Below, in pieces: positions 48,901 to 61,534 of a stretch of DNA of 64,000 nt; position 1 is the first letter of the stretch; every line of letters begins with the position of its first letter. The notes beneath the pieces were generated by a model. It ran no database searches. It had not been told where the DNA came from and saw only the letters and a list, made by a program, of their open reading frames with translations. A program made the translations under genes and the position numbers. This DNA is from Neoarius graeffei (taxonomy: Eukaryota > Chordata > Actinopteri > Siluriformes > Ariidae). The stretch is from the NCBI RefSeq assembly GCF_027579695.1, contig NC_083577.1, positions 61,406,741-61,470,740 of the forward strand. Direction: 5' to 3'.

Positions 48901-51900
48901 TTTGAAAAAAATCGGATCTGTGTCGTTCATATTGTCAATAAAAGATCGGATACAGGTCACATATGGGCGAAAAGATCGGATTTGAGTCACTTCAGCCTGC
49001 AGTGTGAACGTAGCCTTGGAGTGGCAGCAGCTCTCAGAAGTAAAGATGGGAAGAGGATCACCAATCCCCCAAATTCTGCGCCGACAAATAGTGGAGCAAT
49101 ATCAGAAAGGAGTTCAACAGTTTGAAATTGCAAAGAGTTTGAACATATCATCATCTACAGTGCATAATATCATCAAAAGATTCAGAGAATCTGGAAGAAT
49201 CTCTGTGCGTAAGGGTCAAGGCCGGAAAACCATACTGGGTGCCCGTGATCTTCGGGCCCTTAGACGGCACTGCATCACATACAGGCATGCTTCTGTATTG
49301 GAAATCACAAAATGGGCTCAGGAATATTTCCAGAGAACATTATCTGTGAACACAATTCACCGTGCCATCCGCCGTTGCCAGCTAAAACTCTATAGTTCAA
49401 AGAAGAAGCCGTGTCTAAACATGATCCAGAAGCGCAGACGTCTTCTCTGGGCCAAGGCTCATTTAAAATGGACTGTGGCAAAGTGGAAAACTGTTCTGTG
49501 GTCAGACGAATCAAAATTTGAAGTTCTTTATGGAAACAAACAAACGTTTGTTCAGACAAACGAACTTGTCTGAACAAGTTCGTGCCGGTGTTATTTGTGG
49601 CAGTAGCATATCAACGTTGCATTTCTTGCCTGAGATAGAAGAGGTGAAGAAGAAATGGTTGGAATTTATCTTTGGAGCACCACCAGCAAAGTATAATGCA
49701 ATGTTAGTACTGTGTTCTGATCATTTCAACCACAGTGACTTTTCAAACTTCGGTGCCTTCAGTAGTGGTTTTGCTTTGAGGTTGTTTTTAATACCTGGAT
49801 CTGTACCGTCAAAACGATCAACCACCAGCTCACAAGCTGTAAGTAAAACATGAACTTTTTGTTTGAAGGTTTTTGTTACAAAATAGCATGTTCATATTCT
49901 CCACGTTAGCATGCATGACATGGTCACAAGCTAGGCAGGGATGAGAGTTTTCCGCTTTTCGGCGGATTTCCGCTTTTTCTGAGTAAAAATCGACCTTTTT
50001 ATATTATGCCAAATGCGTTGAGAATTTTTTTAAATTAATTTTGGGGGATTGGGGTATGTTCCTTCATGCTGTTCAAACTTTATTAACTCCAACGATGTGT
50101 ACACATTATTTGTAAGTCGCCATCTTTAGTCTCATTTAAATCTCGTTGAATGTGACGTAAAATTTGTGTTATCTACATTGTTATTGGTCAAGACCATAAT
50201 AGCCAATCAAAACAGCTTTTACAAAGACACCCACATCCGCTTGTTCTGACCAGTGATGGGAATAACGGCGTTAGAAATAAACGGCATTACTAACGGCGTT
50301 ACTTTTTTTAGTAACGAGTAATCTAACTAATTACTTTTTACATCGTTATAACGCCGTTCCCGTTACTTACAATAAAATACTATGCGTTACTTTATTAAAG
50401 CTGTTCTCATCTGGCACGCTGCTCGTTCAGCCTTTCTTTACTCTGCTTTAGTGTGGGGCGGGGAGACGCGAGACAACGGCACAGTAAGCCAATCAGAGTA
50501 GATTTGGACAACATACGCAGGTAGGCCACGCCTACTGCACTACTGCGCGCTCTTTCAACCGGAAGACACAGCGATGGCGAGCGGTCAGCCCAGCACTGCG
50601 CTTTCACATTGGAAATACAGCCATTACTTTTCATTACTTGAAATAAAAGGCAAAAATGTCTACGTGCAATGCACATTATGTCGAGGAACAAAGCGTTTGT
50701 CCTCGTCAGTGGCCAGTAATTAGTAACAATTTTAATAACTACAAAAATATATTACATTTGATAGATGTCTTATCTCACATTGTCCCACAAAAATATTAAT
50801 ATAGTGTAGATAACGTTACTAATTGGTTCTGTTAAGTGTCCATTTCAGTCATTAAACACATTTAACATTCACTTTTATTATGATTACACTAATTGAATTT
50901 GATTTTTTTTTGAGGGGGAACAAAATGTAACGGAATAATTACTTTCCCTGATAATTAGTTACTTTTATGACAAAGTAACTCCGTTACTAACTCAGTTACT
51001 TTTTGGGAAAAGTAACTAGTAACTATAACTAATTACTTTTTGAAAGTAACGTGCCCAACACTGGTTCTGACCCACTGGCGGTAGCGTCACAGTGCTGTTA
51101 GCCAATCAGAGGTAACACGTTTACATGTCATGAATATTAATGGAGTAAGAGCTGAAACCCTGTCGTTTTCCCGCCACCCACTCCTCCACCAAACTAGAAC
51201 AGCCTGAAACAGGAGAACCACAGCATTTTTTTTTTTTCACCAAAACCGGCTCACAGGGCATTCATTCATACTAGAGACCACCGCACAATTGATGAAAAAA
51301 ATGATGCAAGGAGACCTTTAACTATTCACAGTAACAGACATTTTCAGTAAGGGTGCCCAAACTTTTGTACGCCACTGTACAACATCCTCCATACAATCTC
51401 GGTCAACGAGCTGTTATTATCGAAACGATAATGTATTAGAACAAGTGCATTAACAATAGCCAGCGTCACTGTTAAAGAAAATTAACCAACAATTTCTGTC
51501 TCATCAGAGTCGAGAATATTAAAGTACTGTTGTATAAAATAAATTCAATTTCAGGCTTTATAAAACACCTGTCTAATGTAGCACTGGGAATAACCTTACA
51601 CTGCTGCTAGTAAAAATGGTGTGCATTACATAACCTAGATTTACAGTCATGACAAAAGAAAAATGCTTAACTCCATTGAAAACTGTGATGGAGTCTTAAG
51701 AGAGCTGTGCATAAATGAATGCCCTTAAACATCAATAAACTGAAGCAATGTTGTAAAGAAGAGCAGGCCAAAATTTCTCCAAAACAGTGTGAGACAGTTA
51801 AACGCCTACAGAAAACATATACTTGAGGTTATTCCTGCTAAAGTGGTTCTACAGGTAACTCAATTATATGGTGGACTTATCCCCCCCCCAACCCTCACCT

Positions 51901-54900
51901 GGTTTCTGAATGGTGGTTTTCTTTTTGGGAATAAATGACTATATATTGAAATCTGAGATTATATGATTGCTTATAGATTTTGGTGAGGATGACAATAATT
52001 TAGGCCCTGATAAATAAAAACAGTACACCTTCCTTCATTTCTATGTTTTTCACATGACTGTATGCATCGCTTATGATAGGATTCACTGGAATTTCTCTTC
52101 ACTCAGTTTAACATTCCTACCAGTTTCTCATCAGCAGATAGGCATACAAATGAATCTGATCTCACTTAGCTCAACCAAATATGGTGCCATACAGCTGGAG
52201 TTGCATGATGGAACAGACAGCACCCAAATTCAAAATGAGTGCAAACCAAGATATAAATAAAAGAACTCATGACTAGGGGGAAAAAAAAACAGAAAACAAA
52301 CAAAACCATGCCACAACACCACGCTAACTTCTGAGCTACAAAGGTAATTTCAAGCCCTGGCAACCAAACAAGCAGTGATCATTTACCTGGCTGTATAAAT
52401 GGTGTGTCCTCCACAGGGCTGTGGCAAATATTATTCGGTACAGTCTCAATTGAAGAACTGTTACACTCACATCCCTGACACCCTGGAAGAACAACAACAA
52501 AATAAATTCCCAAAGAAATATGTAAAGAAGCACTCTTTGAGCAAAACTAATATATACATCTAATTACCAAATGGGACGTCACCACGAACTGAGTTTAGTT
52601 GGTCAGAAATCTTTAAAATAAGGGGTCATTTGTTAAATTCAGTGTAGCCAGTCCAGAGAAATTAGCTAAAACGTTTAAGCAAATCATCATCACAGAAACT
52701 CAAGTTTGGAGAAAATCAGTTGTCAACTTTGTGATGTGCAAATTCAAATTAATTTCACAGCACACATTTATTTGGCCTACAAAGTAATATTTACAGTTTG
52801 TTTTTCAGTATAATATTTTGGTGATAGATACATTAAATAACATTGGCTGGCGTTGAGTGGTATATCGGATATATTCGATTCAGCTAGCACGATATTGAAC
52901 AAGGCAAAGACAAGTTCAATATCATGCTAGTTGAATGGAATATATCTTGTACATCACGAAAAAAAGCCAGCCAATATTATTATTATTACAATACATACAC
53001 ATTCCTTTCGTTTGTTTAACGTCTTTCCCTTTCAAAATTCTCTCAATCTTCTGCATTTAATGAAGCAAACCTGGCGGGCATGTTTGTTTACAAATCGTCA
53101 CAGTCGCTCGCTAGTGCAGAAGTTTTACATCTCGGACGTGTGATGTCATTATCTTGACAGCCATGCAATATCGTAAATCATTCAATGCTCATTCTCCATT
53201 GGGTAGAGTGACGTAATATATGTAGGATAAGCGATATGCTAACTATATTGCATGCCATCAAACCAAATGAATGAAACCCACTTCAAGGGAATAGAATACA
53301 TGTTTTTATTCCATTAAAAAAAAAAAAGTTTCCTGGATGTATAATAATATAGATTAAAGAATGTATTTATGGCAAAATTAGAATATACAACAATACTTAT
53401 ATGTGGGTCATTTTTTAAAATGCGCTCTCATTTCAATTCGCTATACCTCAGAATCTTATTTTGCCACACTGGTCTCATTTTGTGGTGACACGCCCCAAAT
53501 GTAAAAGACCATCACTTCATCTGAAAAGATTTAGATTGATCATACTGTGACACATTACCCGACATGACAGATAACGTGCATTACCTCTCCTATTACCATC
53601 CTCTATGGTGGTCTGCTCAATATTGCTTTGGGTTTGTGTATCGTTTTCAGTCCTGAGGTCCTCCGCAGTGGCATGCTCAAGGGTTTGATATTCCTGTGTG
53701 CCTCTGCTGAGCAGCATGAGGGAAATTCCTGATACAACTATACCTACGCCTGATACGATCACTGTACACACAACCTACATCCACAAAGGAAGAGACAGAG
53801 GAATGGGAATTAGGACCTGTGATCAGTTTAAGGCAAGGCATGCTGTATGCTCAAAATAATGCTAGTGTCTAAGGATCATGCCTGTAGGCTAATGTTTCTT
53901 GAACACAGTTATTGCTTCTAGATGGTGAACCAACACTTACTGTATGCCCACGCTCTTGGTGTAGGTTGATCGTGTACAACTAGCCATTATCAAAATCAAA
54001 ATTGTTCTGCCTGTGGACAATTCTTACATGTCATGAGATTATCTAAGATGAAATCTTTTACCTGTGACGGGCCAAAAAAGAATGCAGAGTCAATGGTGTC
54101 TGGCATTTTCTCTCCCACCATGAGCAGGATAATTATTGCTACACATGGCACTCTGTAAATGGGAGACACAAGACACTTGGTACCGTCCATAAGCAGACAT
54201 GCTTCTCCTTGAATGTATCAAACCAACAGCCATTATAAAAATTAAAAAAAGAAAATTAAAAAAAAGAAAAAAAAGGGAAAAAAAGCCACCCCACCACACT
54301 ACACCTTAGTAGACGTTTGGTGTGTCATTTTTTATTGCAAAATAAAAGGACACTGAACCTGAACAGGAACATGACTATGCATTTATGTGTTGCATCTGTG
54401 ACTTGCACTTGCTAAGGCGGTCACTAACATTTACACCAAGAATACAAACAAGTAATATTTCTACAAATGGTGAAGTGGTGCTTTGTATTCATTTTTAATG
54501 TTATCAATATTTTTGACTGTGCAAATTATAAATGTAGTGAGCATTAAAATATTATGAGCTCCAATAAAATTAAGAATATATGTTTATACTATCTCAAAAC
54601 TCAGCAGGAAGGGCAGGCGACGGTTGCACAAATAGCCAACACCACCCACCCCCAACAAACACACACCCCTTGAGGCAAGATATCATTTTGGTGCCCCACC
54701 TCATGTATATACACACATGCTGTTGCCTGATGCAGAATGAACAGACAACCAAACACACACATGCACATACTTTAGTGGAATACCACTCCAACACTTCTCT
54801 GATCCTGCTTTGGTTGCTATACTGACTTCTTGAATGTCCAGTCAGCAGACTGCTTGAAAGCTCATAGCCAATCAAATCACTTTGGTAATGTTTTCAATTT

Positions 54901-56259
54901 GTAGTAACTAACAGTTTTACCTGTCTGCTAACCCCACACAAAACAAACCATAATAATTATAGTAAATATAATAATTCTTGATATGTCAATAAAAGTCAAA
55001 ACTGTGTGAGCCCTAGTAGTAGCAGCTCTACCAGATAGACAAACAGACAGATAAGGGGGGGAACGACAAAAAAAAAAAAAAAAAAAAAGAACACCTTACC
55101 CCCAACCAGTAATCATTAAAACACCAGGCTGCACTTTCAGCTCCTCATTCCTCCTCAACAAGAACAGAGAGAGTGCTATCAGACCTTAGAAAAGAAACAA
55201 AACCATTTACATCAGCTGTGGAAAATTTAGCCGTACACTGCAAAAAACTGAAAACTGAATTTGAGAAGAACATTCCTTACTACTAGTGAAATTATCTTGC
55301 TGCATGGACAGATAATTTTACTTGACCAGGACATCTTGGAATAAGTTGGTTACAATCTAGAGCTAGTTTTAATAATCTCAGAGTTGGTGTCTTGTATTAT
55401 TCTAACAGGAAATGCTAGATCGTTTCAACTACATTCAAGATATTCTAACTTGCTAAGATATCATTTTTGCAGTGTAGAAGAAAACAAGACACCAACTCCA
55501 AGATTACTAAAACTAGTTCTAGATTGTAACCAACTTGTTCCAAGATGTCTTATCAAGTAAAATTATCTGTCCATACAGCAAGATAATTTCACTACTATTA
55601 AGGAATTTTCTCCTCAAATTCAGTTTTCAGTTTTTTGCAGTGTATTGTTCTAACGACAGTACTTCCATAAATGAGCATAATTAGTATGTGTGCGCGCATG
55701 ATCTTTGTCTTACCTGGCCAAATATAAGTGCTGTAGAGTGAGCCATAGAGTACAGTAAAGGTCAAAATCTGACCAACGTAGTTATCCTGAACCACCACAA
55801 AATTCCAAGCGATCATACTGACACACACCCCCAGCTACACACGTGTGACAAAAACAAATATAAGAACCATACAAATATAAGCATTAATGAAAGGAATAAA
55901 ACACAATGGAACATGCTGTTATAAGAAAAATCAGTTACAGGGTGGTCTGATGCTACCCAACAAGCGGAGTACCATAAACATGCCAAAGTTGATTATTTTA
56001 CAATAAGGCCATGCTCTGTAACGTTTTATTCCTCTTATACTACATATGCCATACTATTTCCTGTGCTGTTAGTACAGAAAAAAAAAATATATATATACAC
56101 ATTAATATACGCCTGGGATTTGCCTTGCAGTCAGAACTACTGCTGTTATGGGAAATTAATCAGCACCTTCCGAACTCGAGGTATTCACACTGTGGGGTGT
56201 GAAGGAATTGTAGGTGAGCACAAGTGAGATGAAAAATACAAAAAAAAAAAAAATTATAT

Positions 56260-56321
<62 letters not shown>

Positions 56322-58609
56322 CACATATACAGGCATGCAAAAGTTTGGGCACCCTTACTGAAAATGTCTGTTACTGTGAATAGTTAAGTGAGCAGAAGAG
56401 GAACTGATCACCAAAAGGCATAAAGGTAAAGACGACATTTCTTTTCAGCGTTTTCTGCAAGATTTGTGTATTATTTTTGTTTTGTACAGTTGGAGAGTGA
56501 AAAAAGAAAAGGAACACCATGCGAAAGTTTGGACATCCCAATACATTTGAGTTCTCAGGTAACTTTTACCAAGGTTCCAGACCTTAATTAGCTTATTGAG
56601 CTGTGGCTTGTTCAAATTCTTCGTTAGGAAAGGTCAGATGATGCAGATTTCAAAGCTGTATAAATTCTCTGACTCCTCAAATTTGTCCCTAAAATCAACA
56701 GCCATGGGCTCCTCTAAGCAACTGCCTCACATTCTGAAAAATAAAATAATCAATGCTCACAAAGCAGAAGAAGGCTACAAGAACGTAGCAAAGTGTTTTC
56801 AGGTAGCCGTTTCTTCAGATTGTGATGTTAAGAAATAGCAGTTAACAGAAACAGTGGAGATCAAGGTGAGGTCTGGAAGATGAAGAAAACTTTCTGAAAG
56901 AACTGCTCGTTGGATTGCTAGAAAGGCAAATAAAAACCCATTTGACTGCAAAACACCTTCAGAAAGATTTAGCAGACCCTGGAGTGGTGGTACACTGTTC
57001 TACTATGCAGCGACACCTGAACAAATATGACCTTCATGGGAGAGTCATCAGAAGAAAACCTTTCCTGCGTCCTAGCCACAAAATTCAGCGTCTGAAGTTT
57101 GCAAATGGACATCTAAATAAGCCTGATGCATTTTGGAAACGAGTCCTGTGGACTGATGAAATCAAAATATAACTTTTTGGCCACAATGTGCAAAGGAATG
57201 TTTGGAGAAAAAAAAAGGGTGCCAAATTCCAGGAAAAGAACACCTCTCCAACTCTGAAGCATGGGTGTGGATCGATCATGCTTTGGGGTTGTGTTGCAGC
57301 CAGTGGCACAGGGCACATTTCATTGGTTGAGGGAAGCATGGATTCGAATAAATACCAGCAAATTCTGGAAGCAAACATCACACCATCTGTAAAAAAGTTG
57401 AAGTTAAAAAGAGGACGGGTCCTACAATAAGACAATGATCCAAAACACACCTCAAAATCTACAATGGAACACCTCAAGAGGCACAAGCTGAAGGTTTTGC
57501 CCTGGCCCTCACAGTCCCCTGACCTAAACATCATTGAAAATCTGTGGACAGATCTCAAAAGAGCAGTGCATGCAAGACAGCCCAAGAAACTTGTAGAACT
57601 GGAAGCCTTTTGCAAGGACGAGTTTGAGAAAATGCCCAGATAAGAACTGAAAGATTATTAGCTGGCTACAAAAAGTGTTTACAAGCTGATACTTGCCAAA
57701 GGGAGTGTTACTAGGTACTAACCATGCAGGGTGCCCAAACTTTTGCTTCAGGCCCTTTTCCTTTTTTGTCATTTTGAAAATGTAAAAGACGAAAATAAAA
57801 AATAGTTTTTGCTTAAAATATAAAGGGAATGAGTCATCTTTAACTTTATGCCTTTTGGAGATCATTTCATCTTCAACTTGCTTAACTGTTCACAGTAACA
57901 GCAATTTTAACCAGGGGTGCCCAAACTTTTGCATACCACTGTGTGTTTTATATATAAAGACCATTTCAAACCTGATAAGCATAGAACATCAGGTGACTAT
58001 GTTTATTTAGAGATGAAAGTGGAGCAAAGAAAAAAAACCCTGAACTTTTGAAAGTCAAACTAAGATATGGGGGGGGGGGGGGGGGGGAAATGTCCCCTGA
58101 AAGTATTTTAATAACATAACACGCAAAACCCTGCATTCTAGTGCATTTTAGTACTTGTTTTCACTAAAACAAGTTATAACTTTTAAGCCTTTCTTTCATG
58201 TACATTAATGATTAACATGTCAAAAATATCAAATTTAATTCCCCTAGTTAATGAGTAATTTTCAGGAGTGCATTTAGAAAACGCGGTGATTTTCCTGCTA
58301 CACAGTTCATTACTTTGAAAAAAAATCAGACAGTTGAAGATAAACTCAGCAAAATCCCAAAACAGTACTGTTAAAAAGTAAAGGTCTGTTAGTGTTTCTA
58401 AAGCTTTCAGGTTTCAATGTTGGGGACACTGATAAACGAGGCTCAATCTTTTAGCAGAGTTGTGCGTTTGCATAAGCTAAAGTGAACTAAAAATTTCCAA
58501 TTCATATTTATGCAAGTTGAAGCCAATTGTTTACACAAGCTGGTATTGTCTGTAAATTTAAAACACACCAATGAATACCAAATTTCTCATATAAATCAGG
58601 GGCGTAGGG

Positions 58610-58671
<62 letters not shown>

Positions 58672-61503
58672 ACACACTGACTGGCAGCCTGAGTACATTA
58701 TGTAACAAAAAATAATTACCATTGCTAGTTTTAGGCAGCTTAGAAACCGGCTCTTCCATTATTGCTGTTTCTTCCACGTTTCCTTGATGTTGTGTTCTAG
58801 AAACGGCACTAAAACTTAGCTTCGAAACCACAAAATGCAACTTTGATGGGGAAAAAAATATATATAATAAATTGCTTACCTCTCTTCACGTCGAAAGAAG
58901 GAGGAAAGTTTTGCTTGTTTTGACATGGCGAATTATTAACACAAGAGAAAAATACTCGTAATTCGCAACTAAAAAGACTGCAGCTACACTGGCAGTTTGA
59001 ACATGCTTTCTAGTGCGATTGTGTTGCGCTTGCGCAGAACTGTCAGTCCTGTGCGCCTTCGTACGTGCACCTGAAGGCGCGCCTTGGACGCACGCGCCTA
59101 ATGAGCTCCGGCACGCGCACCGTTAACAAAGAACACCTGTCTTTAATCAATGCACTATGTTTGGGCTATTTAAGGACTGCGCCCATGCAAGGACGATGCG
59201 AAGTATTACGCCACGTCTAGGAACGCGAAAAATCCGAAAAATAAATTTCTCAATTCGGAAAACCGGAGATTTTCAAGAGTTTTGTCAAATATCCAGATTT
59301 CCGGGTATTTATTGTCATTAGCGGAAAAATCCGGAGGAATTTTCATGAAAATCTAAAAATCCGGAATTCCGGGAAAACCCAGAACACTTTCATGACTAGT
59401 TTATTATAGATGCCAATACTGCTTGTCCATCAGAGTCACAGGGGAAGCTGGAGCCAATCCCAGCTGACTTCAGGTGAGAGGTGACATACACCCTGGACAG
59501 GTTGCCACTCAGAGACAAACATCCATTCACACCCTCATTCACGCCTATGGACAATTTAGAGTAGCCAGCTGACCTAATCTATATGCATCTAGGAGGAAAC
59601 TGGAACATCCAGAGGAAACTCACGCAGGCACAATGAGAACATGCAAACTCTACACAGAAAGGCTCCAGTTGGCAGTGTGGTTCGAACCCAGAACCTTCTT
59701 GCGATGAGGCAACAGCAGAGGTGGACAGTAACGAGGTACATTTACTTGAGTATTGTACTTAAGTACACTTTTTGAGTATCTGTACTTTACTTGAGTTATT
59801 TTTGTTGGAAACTTATGACTAACTTCACTACATTCAAAAGGCAAATATCGTACTTTTTACTCCACTACATTTCTATCAAGGTCCTCGTTACTTGTTACTA
59901 TAAAGCAGCTTTGAAAGTGGATTTTTCCCCCTTTTCTTTTCTAAAATGTGATTTTTTTTTTCCACAGGTGACACTGAGACAGCCTATCAGTAATCACTAG
60001 GGTCACGTCACGTACATAGACTATAAAATCAAGTTCAATGATTTCTCAGCAGTATTATTTGAACTCGATCAGCTGATGGCAGAATGGAAGGAGGCAGTTC
60101 TGGGGAATACATGCACATACCTCGAACCCATGTTTCAGTTTTCTGAAAGGAATAAAGATTCACTTAGTTTTAAATGTTTGCTTTGTTTGCCTAAAACGAG
60201 CCACATCACAGTCTTCAAAAACTCGCTAGCCAACCTGTGGAAGCATATTGAGGTATGGAAACGTTTCATTCCAAGAGAAAGCTTGCAGTGAAGTTGTCTG
60301 TGCTTTTAGAGCTAGCGGTAACGTTGCAATAGCTATGCAGTTTGGTTAGTCAAATGCCTTTCTATGGATTTGCCCACCAAGTTGCCGTAGCCTTGTCCAC
60401 GGCTAACGCTAACACATAGCTAGTTAACTTGGACACTATTAGTTAGCATGTAAAAACAGAGTTACGCTAACATGTATAACATTAACTTATCTAAAGTCCT
60501 TTCAGAAATATGCTTTAGCATAATTATTTTCTGAGCACGTTGCATTTACAGCTATTTCACTGTCTTCATGCACGTGTGCACATACTGCCAGAGTGGTGTC
60601 AAAGCACTACCATGCTGCTTTGTGAGGGTGGGTAGGAGTGTTAAAATTTTTAAAAAATGAAAGTAACAGTGGCTGTTTGTCAATTCAGTTGCATTTCATT
60701 TTGAAAAGTTCTACCGGTGTTTATTCTACAGGTTCTACAAACTAGTCAGTAAATCCAGTCGGTTGCTTCAGAGGCATTTGATATTGTAAGTGTTGTGGCA
60801 ATAATATAACAATGTGTTGACAGAAAATGTACTTTTAATACTTAAGTATTTTTAAAAGCAAGTACTTCAGTACTTTAACTTAAGTAAAAATTTGACTGTA
60901 CAACTTTCACTTGTATCAGAGTAACATTTAACCAGCGGGATCTGTACTTTGACTTAAGTAATAAACTTGAGTACAATGTCCACCTCTGGGCAACAGTGCT
61001 AACGGCGCTAACCACTGCACCACCCATCCGAAAGAGATAAAAGGCTAAAAAATTTGACATTAAAACAGACCTACAATTTTCTTTCTTTCACCCTGTAGGG
61101 CAATTCTGGTAAGTCTGCGTTGTGAGCACACTTCATCTACCACCGGCTTGCTAGGCCTGTCACAGCCTCCCCAGATACACAACCATGGACAATTTAGAGT
61201 AGCCAGTTAACCTAACTTTTGACTGTGGGGGAAACCCATGCAGACTTGGGGAGAACCTGCAAACTCTACATGAAATGGCCCCAGTCAGCCACGAGGCTCA
61301 AACCCAGAACCTTATTGCTGTGAGGCAACAATGCTAACCACTGCATCACTGTGCTGCCAGACCTACAATGAAGTGTAACGTTGATGGTAATTATAACTGG
61401 ACAGGGATTTAAACCATCGCTTGTTTACTTTGCTCTCCTATGACAGTCAGAAACCATTTATGGTTTGAAGACAGATATTAGACAACTGATTTGTAAAAGT
61501 TTT

Positions 61504-61534
<31 letters not shown>

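Larger units (their letters stand above)
47623..49536 (+). mobile_element. Tc1/mariner element, copy 2, 3-prime truncated, nested insertions
   Basis: Same family as 20979, with left end CAACCCCGATTCCAAAAAAG preceded by TA. The transposase frame starts at 49046 ([20 protein letters not shown]) and runs through the HTH to [14 protein letters not shown], where the element stops abruptly at 49536. The second half and the right inverted repeat are missing. A 1056-bp element (47959-49014) interrupts the leader. Confidence 0.88.
59400..61022 (-). mobile_element. old tRNA-headed SINE split by a hAT element
   Basis: 59400-59715 is a diverged minus-strand copy (body CATGCAAACTCTACACAG, B-box region GGTTCGAACCC). 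The tRNA head resumes at 60997-61022 (CTAACCACTGCACCACCC). The hAT element at 59716-60988 lies between the two parts. Confidence 0.85.
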
